Both the position numbers and the translations under genes were made by a program. A DNA stretch of 64,000 nt from Pseudomonas putida (lineage in GTDB: Bacteria > Pseudomonadota > Gammaproteobacteria > Pseudomonadales > Pseudomonadaceae): assembly GCA_029953615.1 (NCBI GenBank), contig CP124529.1, forward strand, positions 1,764,998 to 1,828,997, written 5' to 3'. Under the pieces are notes generated by a model, which worked only from the letters and a program-made list of their open reading frames with translations, did not search any database and was not told the DNA's origin. Position 1 is the stretch's first letter. Every line of letters starts with the position of its first letter. Positions 35,434-46,146 of the stretch are shown one piece after another.

Positions 35434-36861
35434 ATGCCCGAACGCGCTCCGCTGGACCCCGTCACTGCCCGCTGGATCCCCTGGGTAGTGGCCATCGCCT
35501 TCTTCATGCAGTCCCTGGACGGCACCATCCTCAACACCGCACTGCCAGCCATGGCCCGCTCGCTGGCCGAAGACCCGTTGCGCATGCAGGGTGTGATCAT
35601 TGCCTACATGCTCACCGTGGCCCTGCTGATCCCCGCCTCTGGCTGGATCGCCGACCGCTTCGGCACCAAGCGCATCTTCTTCAGCGCCATCCTGCTGTTC
35701 AGCTTCGGCTCGCTGCTGTGCGCCGCCGCCAACAGCCTCGGCTTCCTGATCTTCGCCCGCGTCGTGCAGGGCCTGGGCGGTGCGCTGATGCTGCCGGTCG
35801 GGCGGCTGGTGGTACTGCGCGCCTACCCGCGCACCGAGTTGGTGCGCATCATGAGCTTCATCACCATCCCCGGCCTGCTTGGGCCACTACTGGGCCCAAC
35901 GGTTGGCGGCTGGCTGGTGGAAATTCTCAGCTGGCACTGGATCTTCCTGCTCAACCTGCCAGTCGGCCTGATCGGCTGCTACGCCGTGTGGAAGTTCATC
36001 CCCGACCTGCGCGGTGCCGAGCGCACCACGTTCGACGGCCCAGGGTTCCTGCTGTTTGGCGCAGCGATGGTATTGATCACCATCGCCATGGAAGGCCTGG
36101 GCGAACTGCACCTGCCGCACTTGCGGGTAATGTTGCTGCTGTTTGCCGGCATGGCCTGCCTGGCGGCCTACTGGCTGCGCGCCGGGCGCGACCCGGAGCC
36201 GCTGTTCTCGCCCAGCCTGTTCCGCGTACGCACCTTTGCCATCGGTATCCTCGGCAACCTGTTCGCCCGCCTGGGCAGCGGCGCCCTGCCGTTTCTGGTG
36301 CCGTTGCTGCTGCAGGTGGCGCTGGGCTACTCGCCGGCCCAGGCCGGCATGAGCATGATCCCGCTGGCGGCGGCGGCAATGCTGGCCAAGTCCATTGCCC
36401 GGCCGCTGATCGAACGCTTCGGCTACCGCATCATTCTCACCGGCAATACCTTGCTGCTGGGCGTGCTGCTGGCCAGCCTGGGGCTGGTGGACGAGCAGAC
36501 GCCCTATTGGCTGCTACTGGTGCAACTCGGTCTTCTGGGCGCGGTGAACTCCATGCAGTTCACCGCGATGAACACCGTCACGCTCATCGACCTCGACGAC
36601 GCCAGCGCCAGCAGCGGCAACAGCTTGCTGTCGGTGGTCGCGCAGTTGGCCCTGAGCCTGGGGGTGGCCTGCGCCGGCGCATTGCTAGGCGGGTTTACCG
36701 CAGCCGGCAGCGCCGAGGGCGTGGAAACCACCTTGGGCGCATTCCAGCTCACCTTCGTCACCATCGGCGTGATGGCCATGCTGGCGGCTGCGATCTTCCT
36801 GCAGCTGTCGCCGACGGACGGAAGGCGTGCCCGTCGTCCGGAACAACACATGGAGTCGTAG
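35434..36861 (+). CDS. MFS DHA2-family drug exporter (MdtD/EmrB type)
   Basis: A 475-residue protein with about 14 hydrophobic helices. The DHA2 landmarks are MQSLDGTILNTALPAMARSL in helix 1 (motif D1), ADRFGTKRIFF (motif A) and PGLLGPLLGPTVGGWLVEIL (motif C, antiporter). It probably exports drugs or metabolites with proton antiport. ATG at 35434 follows GAGGA; an upstream in-frame ATG lies inside the REP pair. The closest named relative by style is MdtD, but no MdtABC-type pump genes are near. Confidence 0.87.
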   Translation: MPERAPLDPVTARWIPWVVAIAFFMQSLDGTILNTALPAMARSLAEDPLRMQGVIIAYMLTVALLIPASGWIADRFGTKRIFFSAILLFSFGSLLCAAANSLGFLIFARVVQGLGGALMLPVGRLVVLRAYPRTELVRIMSFITIPGLLGPLLGPTVGGWLVEILSWHWIFLLNLPVGLIGCYAVWKFIPDLRGAERTTFDGPGFLLFGAAMVLITIAMEGLGELHLPHLRVMLLLFAGMACLAAYWLRAGRDPEPLFSPSLFRVRTFAIGILGNLFARLGSGALPFLVPLLLQVALGYSPAQAGMSMIPLAAAAMLAKSIARPLIERFGYRIILTGNTLLLGVLLASLGLVDEQTPYWLLLVQLGLLGAVNSMQFTAMNTVTLIDLDDASASSGNSLLSVVAQLALSLGVACAGALLGGFTAAGSAEGVETTLGAFQLTFVTIGVMAMLAAAIFLQLSPTDGRRARRPEQHMES

Positions 36862-36925
36862 GGCGAATGGCCACGAGGCTGGTAGACTGTGCGGCATTTT
36901 TCGCTTCGCACCGCAGGCCCGCCTC

Positions 36926-38311
<1,386 letters not shown>

Positions 38312-38319
38312 CATTTTTT

Positions 38320-38439
38320 GGGGCTGCTTTGCAGCCCATCGCAGGCAAGCCAGCTCCCACAGGATCCCCACAGGCCTTCAGGCTTGTGCAGTACCTGTGG
38401 GAGCTGGCTTGCCTGCGATGGGCCGCTCAGCGGCCCCGG
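38320..38439. repeat. Inverted pair of REP elements with outer hairpins
   Basis: GGGCTGCTTTGCAGCCC flanks the element on the left and GGGCCGCTCAGCGGCCC on the right. Between them GCAGGCAAGCCAGCTCCCAC AGG is mirrored by CCTGTGGGAGCTGGCTTGCC TGC. It lies between dbpA and the flavoprotein gene, 19 bases before the latter's GTG. Confidence 0.88.
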
Positions 38440-38458
38440 CTAACAATGAGGTAACACC

Positions 38459-39640
38459 GTGCACTCCACCGACGTGATCATCCTCGGCGCCGGCGCCGCC
38501 GGCCTGATGTGCGCCCAGCTCAGCGCCCGCCGTGGCCGCCGGGTACTGGTGCTCGACCATGCCAACAAACCGGGCAAGAAAATCCTCATGTCCGGCGGCG
38601 GCCGGTGCAACTTCACCAACATGTATACCGAGCCGGGCAACTTCCTCTCGCAGAACGCACACTTCTGCAAGTCGGCCCTGGCCCGCTACACCCAATGGGA
38701 CTTCATCGAGCTGGTATGCAAGCACGGCGTGGCTTACCACGAGAAGAAGCTCGGACAGCTGTTTTGTGACAACAAGGCCAGCGACATCCTCGACATGCTG
38801 CTGGCCGAATGCGACGAGGCCGGTGCCGAGATCCGCATGCACACCAGCATTGAACAGATCGAGAAGACCGAAGGCGGCTACCTGCTACAGACCAGCGGCG
38901 GCCAGTTCGCCTGCCAGTCGCTGGTGATCGCCACCGGCGGCCTGTCGATCCCGACCCTGGGTGCCACCGGCTTCGGCTATCAGGTGGCCCGCCAGTTCGG
39001 CCACACCCTGCTGCCGACCCGCGCCGGGCTGGTGCCCTTCACCATCACCGACCCCCAGCTCAAGGCACTGTGCACCGAGTTGTCCGGCACCTCGCTGGAT
39101 TGCACCGCCAGCTGTAACGGCACCAGCTTCCGCGAGAACCTGCTGTTCACCCACCGCGGCCTGAGCGGCCCGGCGATCTTGCAGATTTCGTCGTTCTGGG
39201 AAGCCGGTGACACGCTCGAGATCAACCTGCTGCCCGATCGCGATGCACTGACCTGGCTGCAACAGATGCAGGGGGAACGCGCCAACGCCGAGCTGAAGAC
39301 CGTACTGGGCGAGGTGTTCACCCGCAAGCTGGCCAACCTGCTGGCCGAGCAGTGGTTCGAGTCCAGGCCCATGAAGCAGTACACCCCGGCGGAACTGGCA
39401 CAGATCGCCGAAAAACTGGCGAACTGGCAGGTGGTGCCGGCCGGCACCGAGGGCTACCGCACTGCCGAAGTGACCCTGGGCGGCGTGGACACCCGTGAAG
39501 TGTCCTCCAAGACCATGGAATCGCTGAAGAGCCCCGGCTTGTACTTCATTGGCGAAGTGCTGGATGTGACCGGCCACCTGGGTGGTTTCAATTTCCAGTG
39601 GGCCTGGGCATCGGCCAACGCCGCAGCGCAGTTCGTGTAG
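38459..39640 (+). CDS. HI0933-family flavoprotein (YhiN/BaiN-like)
   Basis: A 393-residue FAD protein. The N-terminal Rossmann motif is VIILGAGAAGLMCAQLSARR, then the family hallmark NKPGKKILMSGGGRCNFTNM. Near the C-terminus VTLGGVDTREVSSKTMES and GLYFIGEVLDVTGHLGGFNFQWAWASANAA are strongly conserved and close the FAD site. The physiological substrate is unknown. The GTG start is set by GAGGT 7 bases upstream. Confidence 0.9.
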   Translation: MHSTDVIILGAGAAGLMCAQLSARRGRRVLVLDHANKPGKKILMSGGGRCNFTNMYTEPGNFLSQNAHFCKSALARYTQWDFIELVCKHGVAYHEKKLGQLFCDNKASDILDMLLAECDEAGAEIRMHTSIEQIEKTEGGYLLQTSGGQFACQSLVIATGGLSIPTLGATGFGYQVARQFGHTLLPTRAGLVPFTITDPQLKALCTELSGTSLDCTASCNGTSFRENLLFTHRGLSGPAILQISSFWEAGDTLEINLLPDRDALTWLQQMQGERANAELKTVLGEVFTRKLANLLAEQWFESRPMKQYTPAELAQIAEKLANWQVVPAGTEGYRTAEVTLGGVDTREVSSKTMESLKSPGLYFIGEVLDVTGHLGGFNFQWAWASANAAAQFV

Positions 39641-39724
39641 AGTAGAATCCATTCAGCAGCACGGAACGCTTCTTGCTGGCCGTGCTGCAATGCATTTCGT
39701 TCGCTCACTGCCTAGCAGGCCATC

Positions 39725-41908
39725 ATGTCATCGAGCTCGTTCCGTCAGTCACTGCGTCGCCTGTGGGGCCAAGACAAGTTCAGCTACAGCATCCGGGTCA
39801 CCATCGCCCTTACCGGCAGCCTGGCCCTGTGCTGGTACCAGAACGAGATGGCCCTGCTGATTCCGCTGTTCCTCGGCATCATCGCCAGCGCCCTGGCCGA
39901 AACCGATGACAGCTGGCAGGGCCGCCTCAGCGCCCTGGCCGTCACCCTGGTGTGTTTTGCCATCGCCGCACTGGCGGTCGAGCTGCTGTTCCCTTACCCG
40001 TGGGTATTCGTCATTGCGCTGGCCTTGGCGGCCTTCGGCCTGACCATGCTCGGTGCCTTGGGCGAGCGCTATGGCGCCATCGCTTCGGCGACCTTGATCA
40101 CCGCGGTATACACCATGATCGGCGTGGACCAGCGCGGTGGCCAGGTCACCGACTTCTGGCACGAACCGCTGCTGCTGGTGGCGGGTGCGGCCTGGTACGG
40201 GTTGCTGTCGGTGCTGTGGCAGGCACTGTTTTCCAACCAGCCGGTGCAGCAGAGCCTGGCCAAGCTGTTCTTCGAGCTGGGCAGCTACCTCAAGCTCAAG
40301 GCCAGCCTGTTCGAACCGATCCGCACCCTTGACGTCGAAGCCCGGCGTCTGGAGCTGGCACAGCAGAACGGCAAAGTGGTGGCGGCGCTCAACGCGGCCA
40401 AGGAAATCATCTTGCACCGGGTGGGCAACAGCCAGCCGAACTCCAAGGTCAGCCGCTATCTCAAGCTGTACTTCCTGGCCCAGGACATCCATGAACGGGT
40501 CAGTGCTTCGCACTATCCCTACAACGCCCTGACCGAGGCTTTTTTCCACAGCGACGTGATGTTCCGCTGCCAGCGTCTGCTGCGTAAACAAGGCTCGTCC
40601 TGCCAGGAGCTGGCCCGCTCGATTCGCCTGCGCCAGCCGTTCGTGCTGGCCAGCGGTTATCCCGAGGCACTCGAGGACCTCAATGCCTCGCTAGAGCACC
40701 TGCGCATCCAGAGCAACCCGGCCTGGCGCGGCCTGCTGCGTTCGCTGCGGGCACTGGCTGCCAACCTGGCGACCCTGGACCGCCTGCTAAGCGCCGCCAG
40801 CAACCCGGACAGCCTGGCAGACGCCAGCGACAGTAGCCTGCTCGACCGCTCGCCGCGCTCGCTGAAAGACGTGTGGACGCGCCTGCGTACCCAGCTTACG
40901 CCGACCTCGCTGTTGTTCCGGCATGCCCTGCGCCTGCCGCTGGCGCTGTCGATCGGCTATGGCATGGTGCACCTGATCCACCCCACTCAAGGCTACTGGA
41001 TCATCCTCACCACGTTGTTCGTTTGCCAGCCCAACTATGGTGCAACCCGGCGCAAGCTGGTACAGCGAATCTTCGGCACCGCCGTCGGCCTGACAGTGGG
41101 CTGGGCGTTGTTCGACCTGTTCCCCAACCCGGTCATCCAGTCACTGTTCGCCGTGGTCGCCGGGGTGGTGTTCTTCGTCAACCGTACCACCCGCTACACT
41201 TTGGCCACGGCGGCGATCACCCTGATGGTGCTGTTCTGCTTCAACCAGATCGGCGATGGCTATGGGCTGTTCCTGCCGCGCCTGTTCGATACCTTGGTCG
41301 GCAGCCTCATCGCCATCCTGGCGGTATTCCTGTTCCTGCCTGACTGGCAGGGGCGGCGCTTGAACAAGGCGCTGGCCAATACCCTGGCGTGCGCCAGCGT
41401 GTACCTGCGGCAGATCATGCAGCAGTATGCCCACGGCAAGCGCGACGACCTGGCCTACCGCCTGGCCCGGCGCAACGCCCACAACGCCGATGCGGCGCTG
41501 TCCACTACCTTGGCCAACATGCTGATGGAGCCTGGGCATTTCCGTAAGGAGGCGGACGTGGGCTTCCGCTTCCTGGTGCTGTCGCATACCTTGCTCAGCT
41601 ACCTTTCGGGGCTGGGCGCGCACCGCGACACGGCCTTGCCGGCGGAGGTGCAGGAGCAGTTGATCGAAGGCGCCGGGCAAAGCCTGGCCCGCAGCCTGGA
41701 CGAGATTGCCAACGGCCTGGCCGCGCGGCTGCCGGTGGCGATTCACAGTGATGCCGAAGAAGCGCTGGCCAATGCCCTGGAGCAGATGCCCGAAGAACTC
41801 GACGAGCATCAGCGGCTGGTGCAGACGCAGCTGGCGTTGATCTGCCGACAGTTGGGGCCGTTGCGAACCTTGGCTGCGCATTTGATCAAGGAAGGTGCGC
41901 AGGCCTGA
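39725..41908 (+). CDS. YccS-like inner-membrane protein (FUSC/aromatic-acid exporter-like fold)
   Basis: A 727-residue protein with two sets of hydrophobic helices, around residues 20-160 (IRVTIALTGSLALCWYQNEM and on) and around 395-540 (LPLALSIGYGMVHLIHPTQG and FVCQPNYGATRRKLVQRIFG). Large cytoplasmic segments lie between and after them. The second set has the FUSC/ArAE hallmark QPNYGATRRK. This layout is that of YccS/YhfK proteins. Related proteins export aromatic acids, but YccS itself has no known substrate. Confidence 0.88.
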   Translation: MSSSSFRQSLRRLWGQDKFSYSIRVTIALTGSLALCWYQNEMALLIPLFLGIIASALAETDDSWQGRLSALAVTLVCFAIAALAVELLFPYPWVFVIALALAAFGLTMLGALGERYGAIASATLITAVYTMIGVDQRGGQVTDFWHEPLLLVAGAAWYGLLSVLWQALFSNQPVQQSLAKLFFELGSYLKLKASLFEPIRTLDVEARRLELAQQNGKVVAALNAAKEIILHRVGNSQPNSKVSRYLKLYFLAQDIHERVSASHYPYNALTEAFFHSDVMFRCQRLLRKQGSSCQELARSIRLRQPFVLASGYPEALEDLNASLEHLRIQSNPAWRGLLRSLRALAANLATLDRLLSAASNPDSLADASDSSLLDRSPRSLKDVWTRLRTQLTPTSLLFRHALRLPLALSIGYGMVHLIHPTQGYWIILTTLFVCQPNYGATRRKLVQRIFGTAVGLTVGWALFDLFPNPVIQSLFAVVAGVVFFVNRTTRYTLATAAITLMVLFCFNQIGDGYGLFLPRLFDTLVGSLIAILAVFLFLPDWQGRRLNKALANTLACASVYLRQIMQQYAHGKRDDLAYRLARRNAHNADAALSTTLANMLMEPGHFRKEADVGFRFLVLSHTLLSYLSGLGAHRDTALPAEVQEQLIEGAGQSLARSLDEIANGLAARLPVAIHSDAEEALANALEQMPEELDEHQRLVQTQLALICRQLGPLRTLAAHLIKEGAQA

Positions 41909-41929
41909 GCCTTGTTTTGCCTGAACTTG

Positions 41930-42020
41930 CCCTATCGCCGGCAAGCCAGCTCCCACAGGTACCCCACAGGTTTCAGCAGCTGTGGGGTACCTGTGGGAGC
42001 TGGCTTGCCGGCGATAGGCC
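41930..42020. repeat. Inverted pair of REP elements between convergent genes
   Basis: CCTATCGCCGGCAAGCCAGC with TCCCACAGGTACC is mirrored by GGTACCTGTGGGAGCTGGCT with TGCCGGCGATAGG. The inner spacer adds further self-complementarity (ACCCCACAG / CTGTGGGGT). Confidence 0.9.
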
Positions 42021-42037
42021 AGTTCAAGCGATAGAGA

Positions 42038-42775
42038 TCAGAAGCCATGCTGACGCAGCAGCCGCGCATAGCTGCCATCGGCCTTCATCGCCGCAATCGC
42101 CTGCTCGAACCGCTCGACGATCCGCGCATGCTCCGGGTGCTTCAGGCTGACCAGAATATGCAGAGTATTCTCTCCCAGCGGCGGCTCCACCAGCATCACC
42201 CCATCACGCACATCCTGAGGTTCGCGCTGCAGTTTGTGACGGGCCACGTACTCGTCTTCCACCGCCAAGTTCACCCGCCCGGCCGCCAGCATGCGCACTG
42301 CCGATGAAAAGCTGCGCACCGGCACCTTGTGCAAGCGGGTATCGCCGTCGAATTCGGGCGAATAAGCATAGTCACGCACCACAGCAATGCTGAAAGGGTA
42401 CAAATCCGACTGGTGCTGGTAGCGGAACGCTTCGCCCTTGCGCTGTAACAGGCGAATGCGATTGCTCAGGTAAGCGCTGGAAAACTGCCCGATGCGAGCC
42501 CGCGCATCGTTGTACCAGGCATTGACCAGTACGTCGTAGCGCCCTTCACTCACACCCAGCAACGCCCGCGCCCAGGGCGCTTCTTCGAACCCGCTGGTGT
42601 AGCCGGCCCGGGCCAGCGCGGTGGTGACAATGCTGGTCGCCAGGCCTCCGCCAGGCATGCTGGCATCGGTAAACGGCGGCCAGTTGTCCGCCACCAGGCG
42701 CAACCTGTCTTGAGCCAGAACAGGTGTCGCCAGTATCAATGCCAGAAATCCCAGAACACAAAGCAGTGGCCGCAT
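42038..42775 (-). CDS. Periplasmic amino-acid-type substrate-binding protein
   Basis: A 245-residue protein with a signal peptide (MRPLLCVLGFLALILATPVL, cleavage after AQ). The mature part starts DRLRLVADNWPPFTDASMPG and has the SBP family 3 pattern (GFEEAPWARALLGVSEGRYD, VRMLAAGRVNLAVEDEYVAR). Lone members of this kind in pseudomonads often lack permease partners; none is adjacent here. ATG at 42775 has AAGGA 7 bases upstream. An in-frame start 19 codons earlier would spoil the signal peptide. Confidence 0.85.
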   Translation of the reverse strand: MRPLLCVLGFLALILATPVLAQDRLRLVADNWPPFTDASMPGGGLATSIVTTALARAGYTSGFEEAPWARALLGVSEGRYDVLVNAWYNDARARIGQFSSAYLSNRIRLLQRKGEAFRYQHQSDLYPFSIAVVRDYAYSPEFDGDTRLHKVPVRSFSSAVRMLAAGRVNLAVEDEYVARHKLQREPQDVRDGVMLVEPPLGENTLHILVSLKHPEHARIVERFEQAIAAMKADGSYARLLRQHGF

Positions 42776-42893
42776 GCTCACGTCCTTTCGCAATGGAGGG
42801 CACACACTGCCGAGGAGATTACACAAAGCCATTGCCGAGGGCAGCGGCCAATAGTGTCATTTTGCCTCTATTTTGGCCGCGCGCGTAGATTGC

Positions 42894-43191
42894 TCACGGA
42901 TACCCCAGCACTTCGCGAATCTGCCGCAGGTGCCGGGTGATCCACTGCTTGTCGACCGCGCCCCAGTCATGAATGCGGTAATGACCCGGCGTGGTTGCGC
43001 GCACCTTCCTGCTGCTCGAACACGCAGACGATATCCAGGTCGGCAAGCGCCGCAATGGTGTCCTGTGCAGTACGCCGCGGCATGCCGGTGGCCTCCATCA
43101 GCGCGGGCACGCTGGTCGCGGTCTGGCTGTCGATCAGCCAGGCTACGTACAGTCGGCGGTAGAAGCTGCTCTTGGTCTTGCTCACTTCCAT
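42894..43191 (-). CDS. Small winged-helix DNA-binding protein, frame broken by 1 extra base
   Basis: The N-terminus SFYRRLYVAWLIDSQTATSV followed by PALMEATGMPRRTAQDTIAA is a helix-turn-helix. As sequenced the frame ends after GARNHAG. With one C removed from the CCC at 42985-42987 it continues HYRIHDWGAVDKQWITRHLR and ends QIREVLGYP at 42894. The corrected length is about 98 residues. It lies 12 bases downstream of the metallopeptidase gene in the same direction. Function unknown. Confidence 0.75.
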
Positions 43192-43203
43192 GCTGCGTGG
43201 TCC

Positions 43204-43704
43204 TTAACAGTTGCCCGGCAGCTCCCGATAGGTCAGGTAGACGCGCAGGTCGAATTCCAGTTGGTGATAGTCCGGTTCCATGTGCTGGCAGAGCTGGTAG
43301 AACGCCTTGTTGTGCTCGCGCTCGCGCAGGTGCGCCAGTTCGTGCACCACGATCATGCGCAAGAACTGCGGCGCGGCCTCCTTGAACAGCGAGGCAATAC
43401 GAATTTCCTTCTTCGCCTTGAGCTTGCCGCCCTGCACCCTTGATACCGCCGTGTTCAGGCCCAGGGCCCGATGAGTCAGGTCAAGACGATTGTCGAACAG
43501 CACCTTGTCCAGGTTTGGCGCACTGCGCAGGTATTGCTGGCGCAAATCCTGGGTATAGCCGTACAACGCCTTGTCGCTCTGCACGTCATGGCGGTCAGGA
43601 TAGCGGCGCTGCAGGTATTCACCCAGGCGGTCGCTGTCGATCATCTGCTGCACCTGCTGCTGCAGGTGCGGGGGGTAGGCTTGCAAGTAACGTAATACGG
43701 TCAT
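43204..43704 (-). CDS. YgjP-like metallopeptidase (SprT/M48-like)
   Basis: A 166-residue protein with the zinc motif HELAH at residues 121-125 (MIVVHELAHLREREHNKAFY) and a downstream Gln-Cys-Gln-His segment. This is the DUF45/YgjP pattern, a small soluble zinc peptidase fold of unknown substrate. ATG at 43704 (MTVLRYLQAYPP) is preferred over an earlier start because the upstream residues are not family-like. The winged-helix gene follows closely and may be co-transcribed. Confidence 0.84.
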   Translation of the reverse strand: MTVLRYLQAYPPHLQQQVQQMIDSDRLGEYLQRRYPDRHDVQSDKALYGYTQDLRQQYLRSAPNLDKVLFDNRLDLTHRALGLNTAVSRVQGGKLKAKKEIRIASLFKEAAPQFLRMIVVHELAHLREREHNKAFYQLCQHMEPDYHQLEFDLRVYLTYRELPGNC

Positions 43705-43743
43705 GGCGCGGCATTCGGCGTAACGAATGCCGATTCTAGCCAA

Positions 43744-45871
43744 TCATGGCCCCGGCCACGAGAAAATCGCCGGAAAGTCGCTGGCGTCCGTCGCGGTCAT
43801 CGGGTAAGCCACCAGGAAGCCCTGCACGTACTCGCAGCCATTGGCCTTGAGCCAGGCTGCCTGGGCCGAGGTCTCCACGCCCTCGGCGATCACCGTGATT
43901 CGGTAGTCGGCGCACAGGCCGATAACGCTGCGCACCAACGCGGCATCCACTGCCGAGTCGGGCAGGCGTGCCACCAGGTGGCGGTCAAGCTTGAGGGTGT
44001 CGATCGGCAGGTCGCGCAACATGCGCAACGAACAGTCGCCGGCGCCAAAGTCATCCAGCGCCACCCGCACGCCCAGCTCGCGCAAGCGGTGTATCTGTTT
44101 CACCGCCGCATCGATGTTATACATCAACGAGGTTTCCGCCACTTCAACTTCCAGCTGCGCCGGGTCCAACTGGTAAAGCTGGATGACCCGATGCAGTTCG
44201 TCGACCAGGCTGGGCATGGAAAACTGTGCGCGGCTCAGGCTGATACCCAGCACCAGGTCTGCCGGAAAACGCTGGTACCAGGCTTGGCGCTGGGCCGCGC
44301 CCTGGCGGTAGATCCAGCTGGCCAGGCGGTTGATCAGGCGCGCCTCTTCCAGCAACGGAATGAACAGCCCCGGCGGTACGTCGCCGACACTGGGATGCTG
44401 CCAACGCAGCAACGCCTCGAAGCCACGCAGGCGGCCATCGTTGAAGCCAACCTGCGGCTGGTAAACCAAGGTGAAGTCTTGCTGCTCGACGGCTGTGCGT
44501 ACGCTGTCTTCAAGCATCAGCCGCGAGCGCGCCCGGCCGTTCAGCTCCTGATCGTAGAAGCGATACTGCTGGCGCCCGGCCTGCTTGGCCGCATACATCG
44601 CCGCATCGGCTGCGCGCAGCAGGCCTTCCACATTGGCGCCACAATCCGGATAGGTGGCGATGCCGATGCTCACCCCAAGGCACACATCCAGGCCTTCCAC
44701 CTGGTGGCTGATGGAAATGCGTTCCAGCAAACGTTCGGCATAGCGCCCGGCTTGCTCCGGGTAAGGCAGGCTGTCGAACAGAGCAGTGAACTCGTCGCCA
44801 CCCATTCGCGCCAGCAGCGCTTCACTGCCCAGGCAATCCTTGAGCTGTTCGGCCACCCAATGCAGTACCCGGTCACCCGCATCGTGGCCTAGCGAGTCGT
44901 TGATGCGCTTGAAGCCATCCAGGTCCATGTACATCAGCGCCTGTGCCTTGTCCGAGCGCTCATTGCGCAGCAGCGCGCCTTCGGGCAGCCTGGTAGAAAC
45001 CGCGGCGGTTGAGCAGGCCGGTGAGTGGGTCGGTAACCGCCTGGTACTCCAGCTGCTGGTGCAGGTTGCGCACCGCCGACATGTCCAGCACGGTCACCAC
45101 CATGGCTTGCTGCTCGGCAGGCAGCGGCGCACAGGACAACGCCACCGGCACCAGCTCGCCGCCAAGGGTACGCAACTGGGCGTCGTGCACGCGGAAGATG
45201 CTCCGTGCCAGGTAGGCCTGGTAGAAATCCGATTCGTTCCACAGGCTGGCACTGGTCAGTTGCACCAGGTCAAGCATATGGGCGCCCTGCAACTGCTGCA
45301 CCGGCGCTGACAACAAACGGGAAATGGCCGGGTTGGCAAAGCGGATGATGCCCTGGGCATCCACCACCAGAATGCCCTCGGCGGCGTTTTCCAGGATCGA
45401 TGCATTGAATGCCCTGGCCGCTTCCAGTTCGCGGGTCAGGCGCTGCAGCATGCGCCGGTTGCGCTGCTGTTCGAGCAGGGCCTGGACCTTGGGCTTGAGG
45501 ATTTGCGGGTCGAACGGTTTGAACATGTAGTCCACGGCACCGCTGGCATAGCCTTTGAGCACGGCCGCTTCGGACTGTTCGTTGGCGGTGAGGAAAATGA
45601 TCGGGGTCAGCCGGGTGCGCTGGCTGCCGCGCATCAGCCGGGCGACCTCGAAGCCGTCCATCTCCGGCATCTGTACATCCAGCAACACCAGGTCGACATC
45701 GTGTTCGAGCAACGCACTCAGGGCTTCCATTCCCGAGTTTGCCGTCAATACTTGCCAATCCTGACGGGCCAGCAATGCCCGCATGCTGATGAGGTTTTCG
45801 GGGTAATCATCTACCACCAGAAGAACCGAGTTGCCATCCAGTGGCTGGGGGTGAGGTTGAGCGCCATCCAT
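43744..45871 (-). CDS. REC-PAS-GGDEF-EAL response regulator for cyclic di-GMP, frame broken by 1 extra base
   Basis: Domains in order: receiver (phospho-acceptor Asp65 in VLLDVQMPEMDG), PAS near 175-290, GGDEF near 300-450 with intact MGGDEFTALF, and EAL near 460-700. The EAL domain keeps FEALLRW, ALDDFGAGD, LKLDR and IAEGVET, so it should be an active phosphodiesterase; the cyclase motif also looks intact. The frame breaks after RGFYQAA: one extra G at 44983-44985 turns AAEGALLRNERSD into a short false tail. The corrected length is about 708 residues. ATG at 45871 is preferred to a GTG 16 codons upstream that lies in an odd site-rich stretch. No sensor kinase is adjacent. Confidence 0.88.
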
Positions 45872-45911
45872 GCTGCTTCTCTGTTTTGTGACCGACTTCA
45901 AGAATACGGTT

Positions 45912-45946
45912 GGATCCACTAGTACTCTAGACCTGAGCGGATAACA
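45912..45946. other. Cluster of restriction-site and lac-operator-like words
   Basis: GGATCC, ACTAGT, AGTACT and TCTAGA follow one another at 45912-45931, and TGAGCGGATAACA (13 bases of the lac operator) is at 45934-45946. This is just upstream of the REC-GGDEF-EAL gene. It may be chance, but CTAG words are normally rare in this genome and the order resembles a cloning polylinker. Confidence 0.4.
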
Positions 45947-46024
45947 CGCAATGCAATCAGAACGCTATCAGTGCCTCAACTGTACGGTAGCCGACTAACG
46001 GTCGCTTTGCCGCAATTATGTGCT

Positions 46025-46057
46025 GGCTGCTTCGCGGGCACGCCCGCTCCCACAGGG
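46025..46057. repeat. Single REP element
   Basis: GGCTGCTTCGCGGGCACGCC then CGCTCCCACAGGG, without an inverse partner; a fragment AGAACCTGT near 46083 may be the eroded second half. Confidence 0.75.
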
Positions 46058-46102
46058 AACCCGCAAACCCTCCAGGCTGCGCAGAACCTGTCAACCATAA
46101 AT

Positions 46103-46134
46103 GAAAAAACCCGCATCGCTGCGGGCTTTTTCAT
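46103..46134 (-). terminator. Rho-independent terminator of fba
   Basis: On the minus strand AAAAAGCCCGC, a six-base loop, GCGGG and a run of six T residues. It starts 13 bases after the fba stop. The flanking A-run may also let it work for transcripts from the other side. Confidence 0.9.
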
Positions 46135-46146
46135 TAATGCCGAAGA

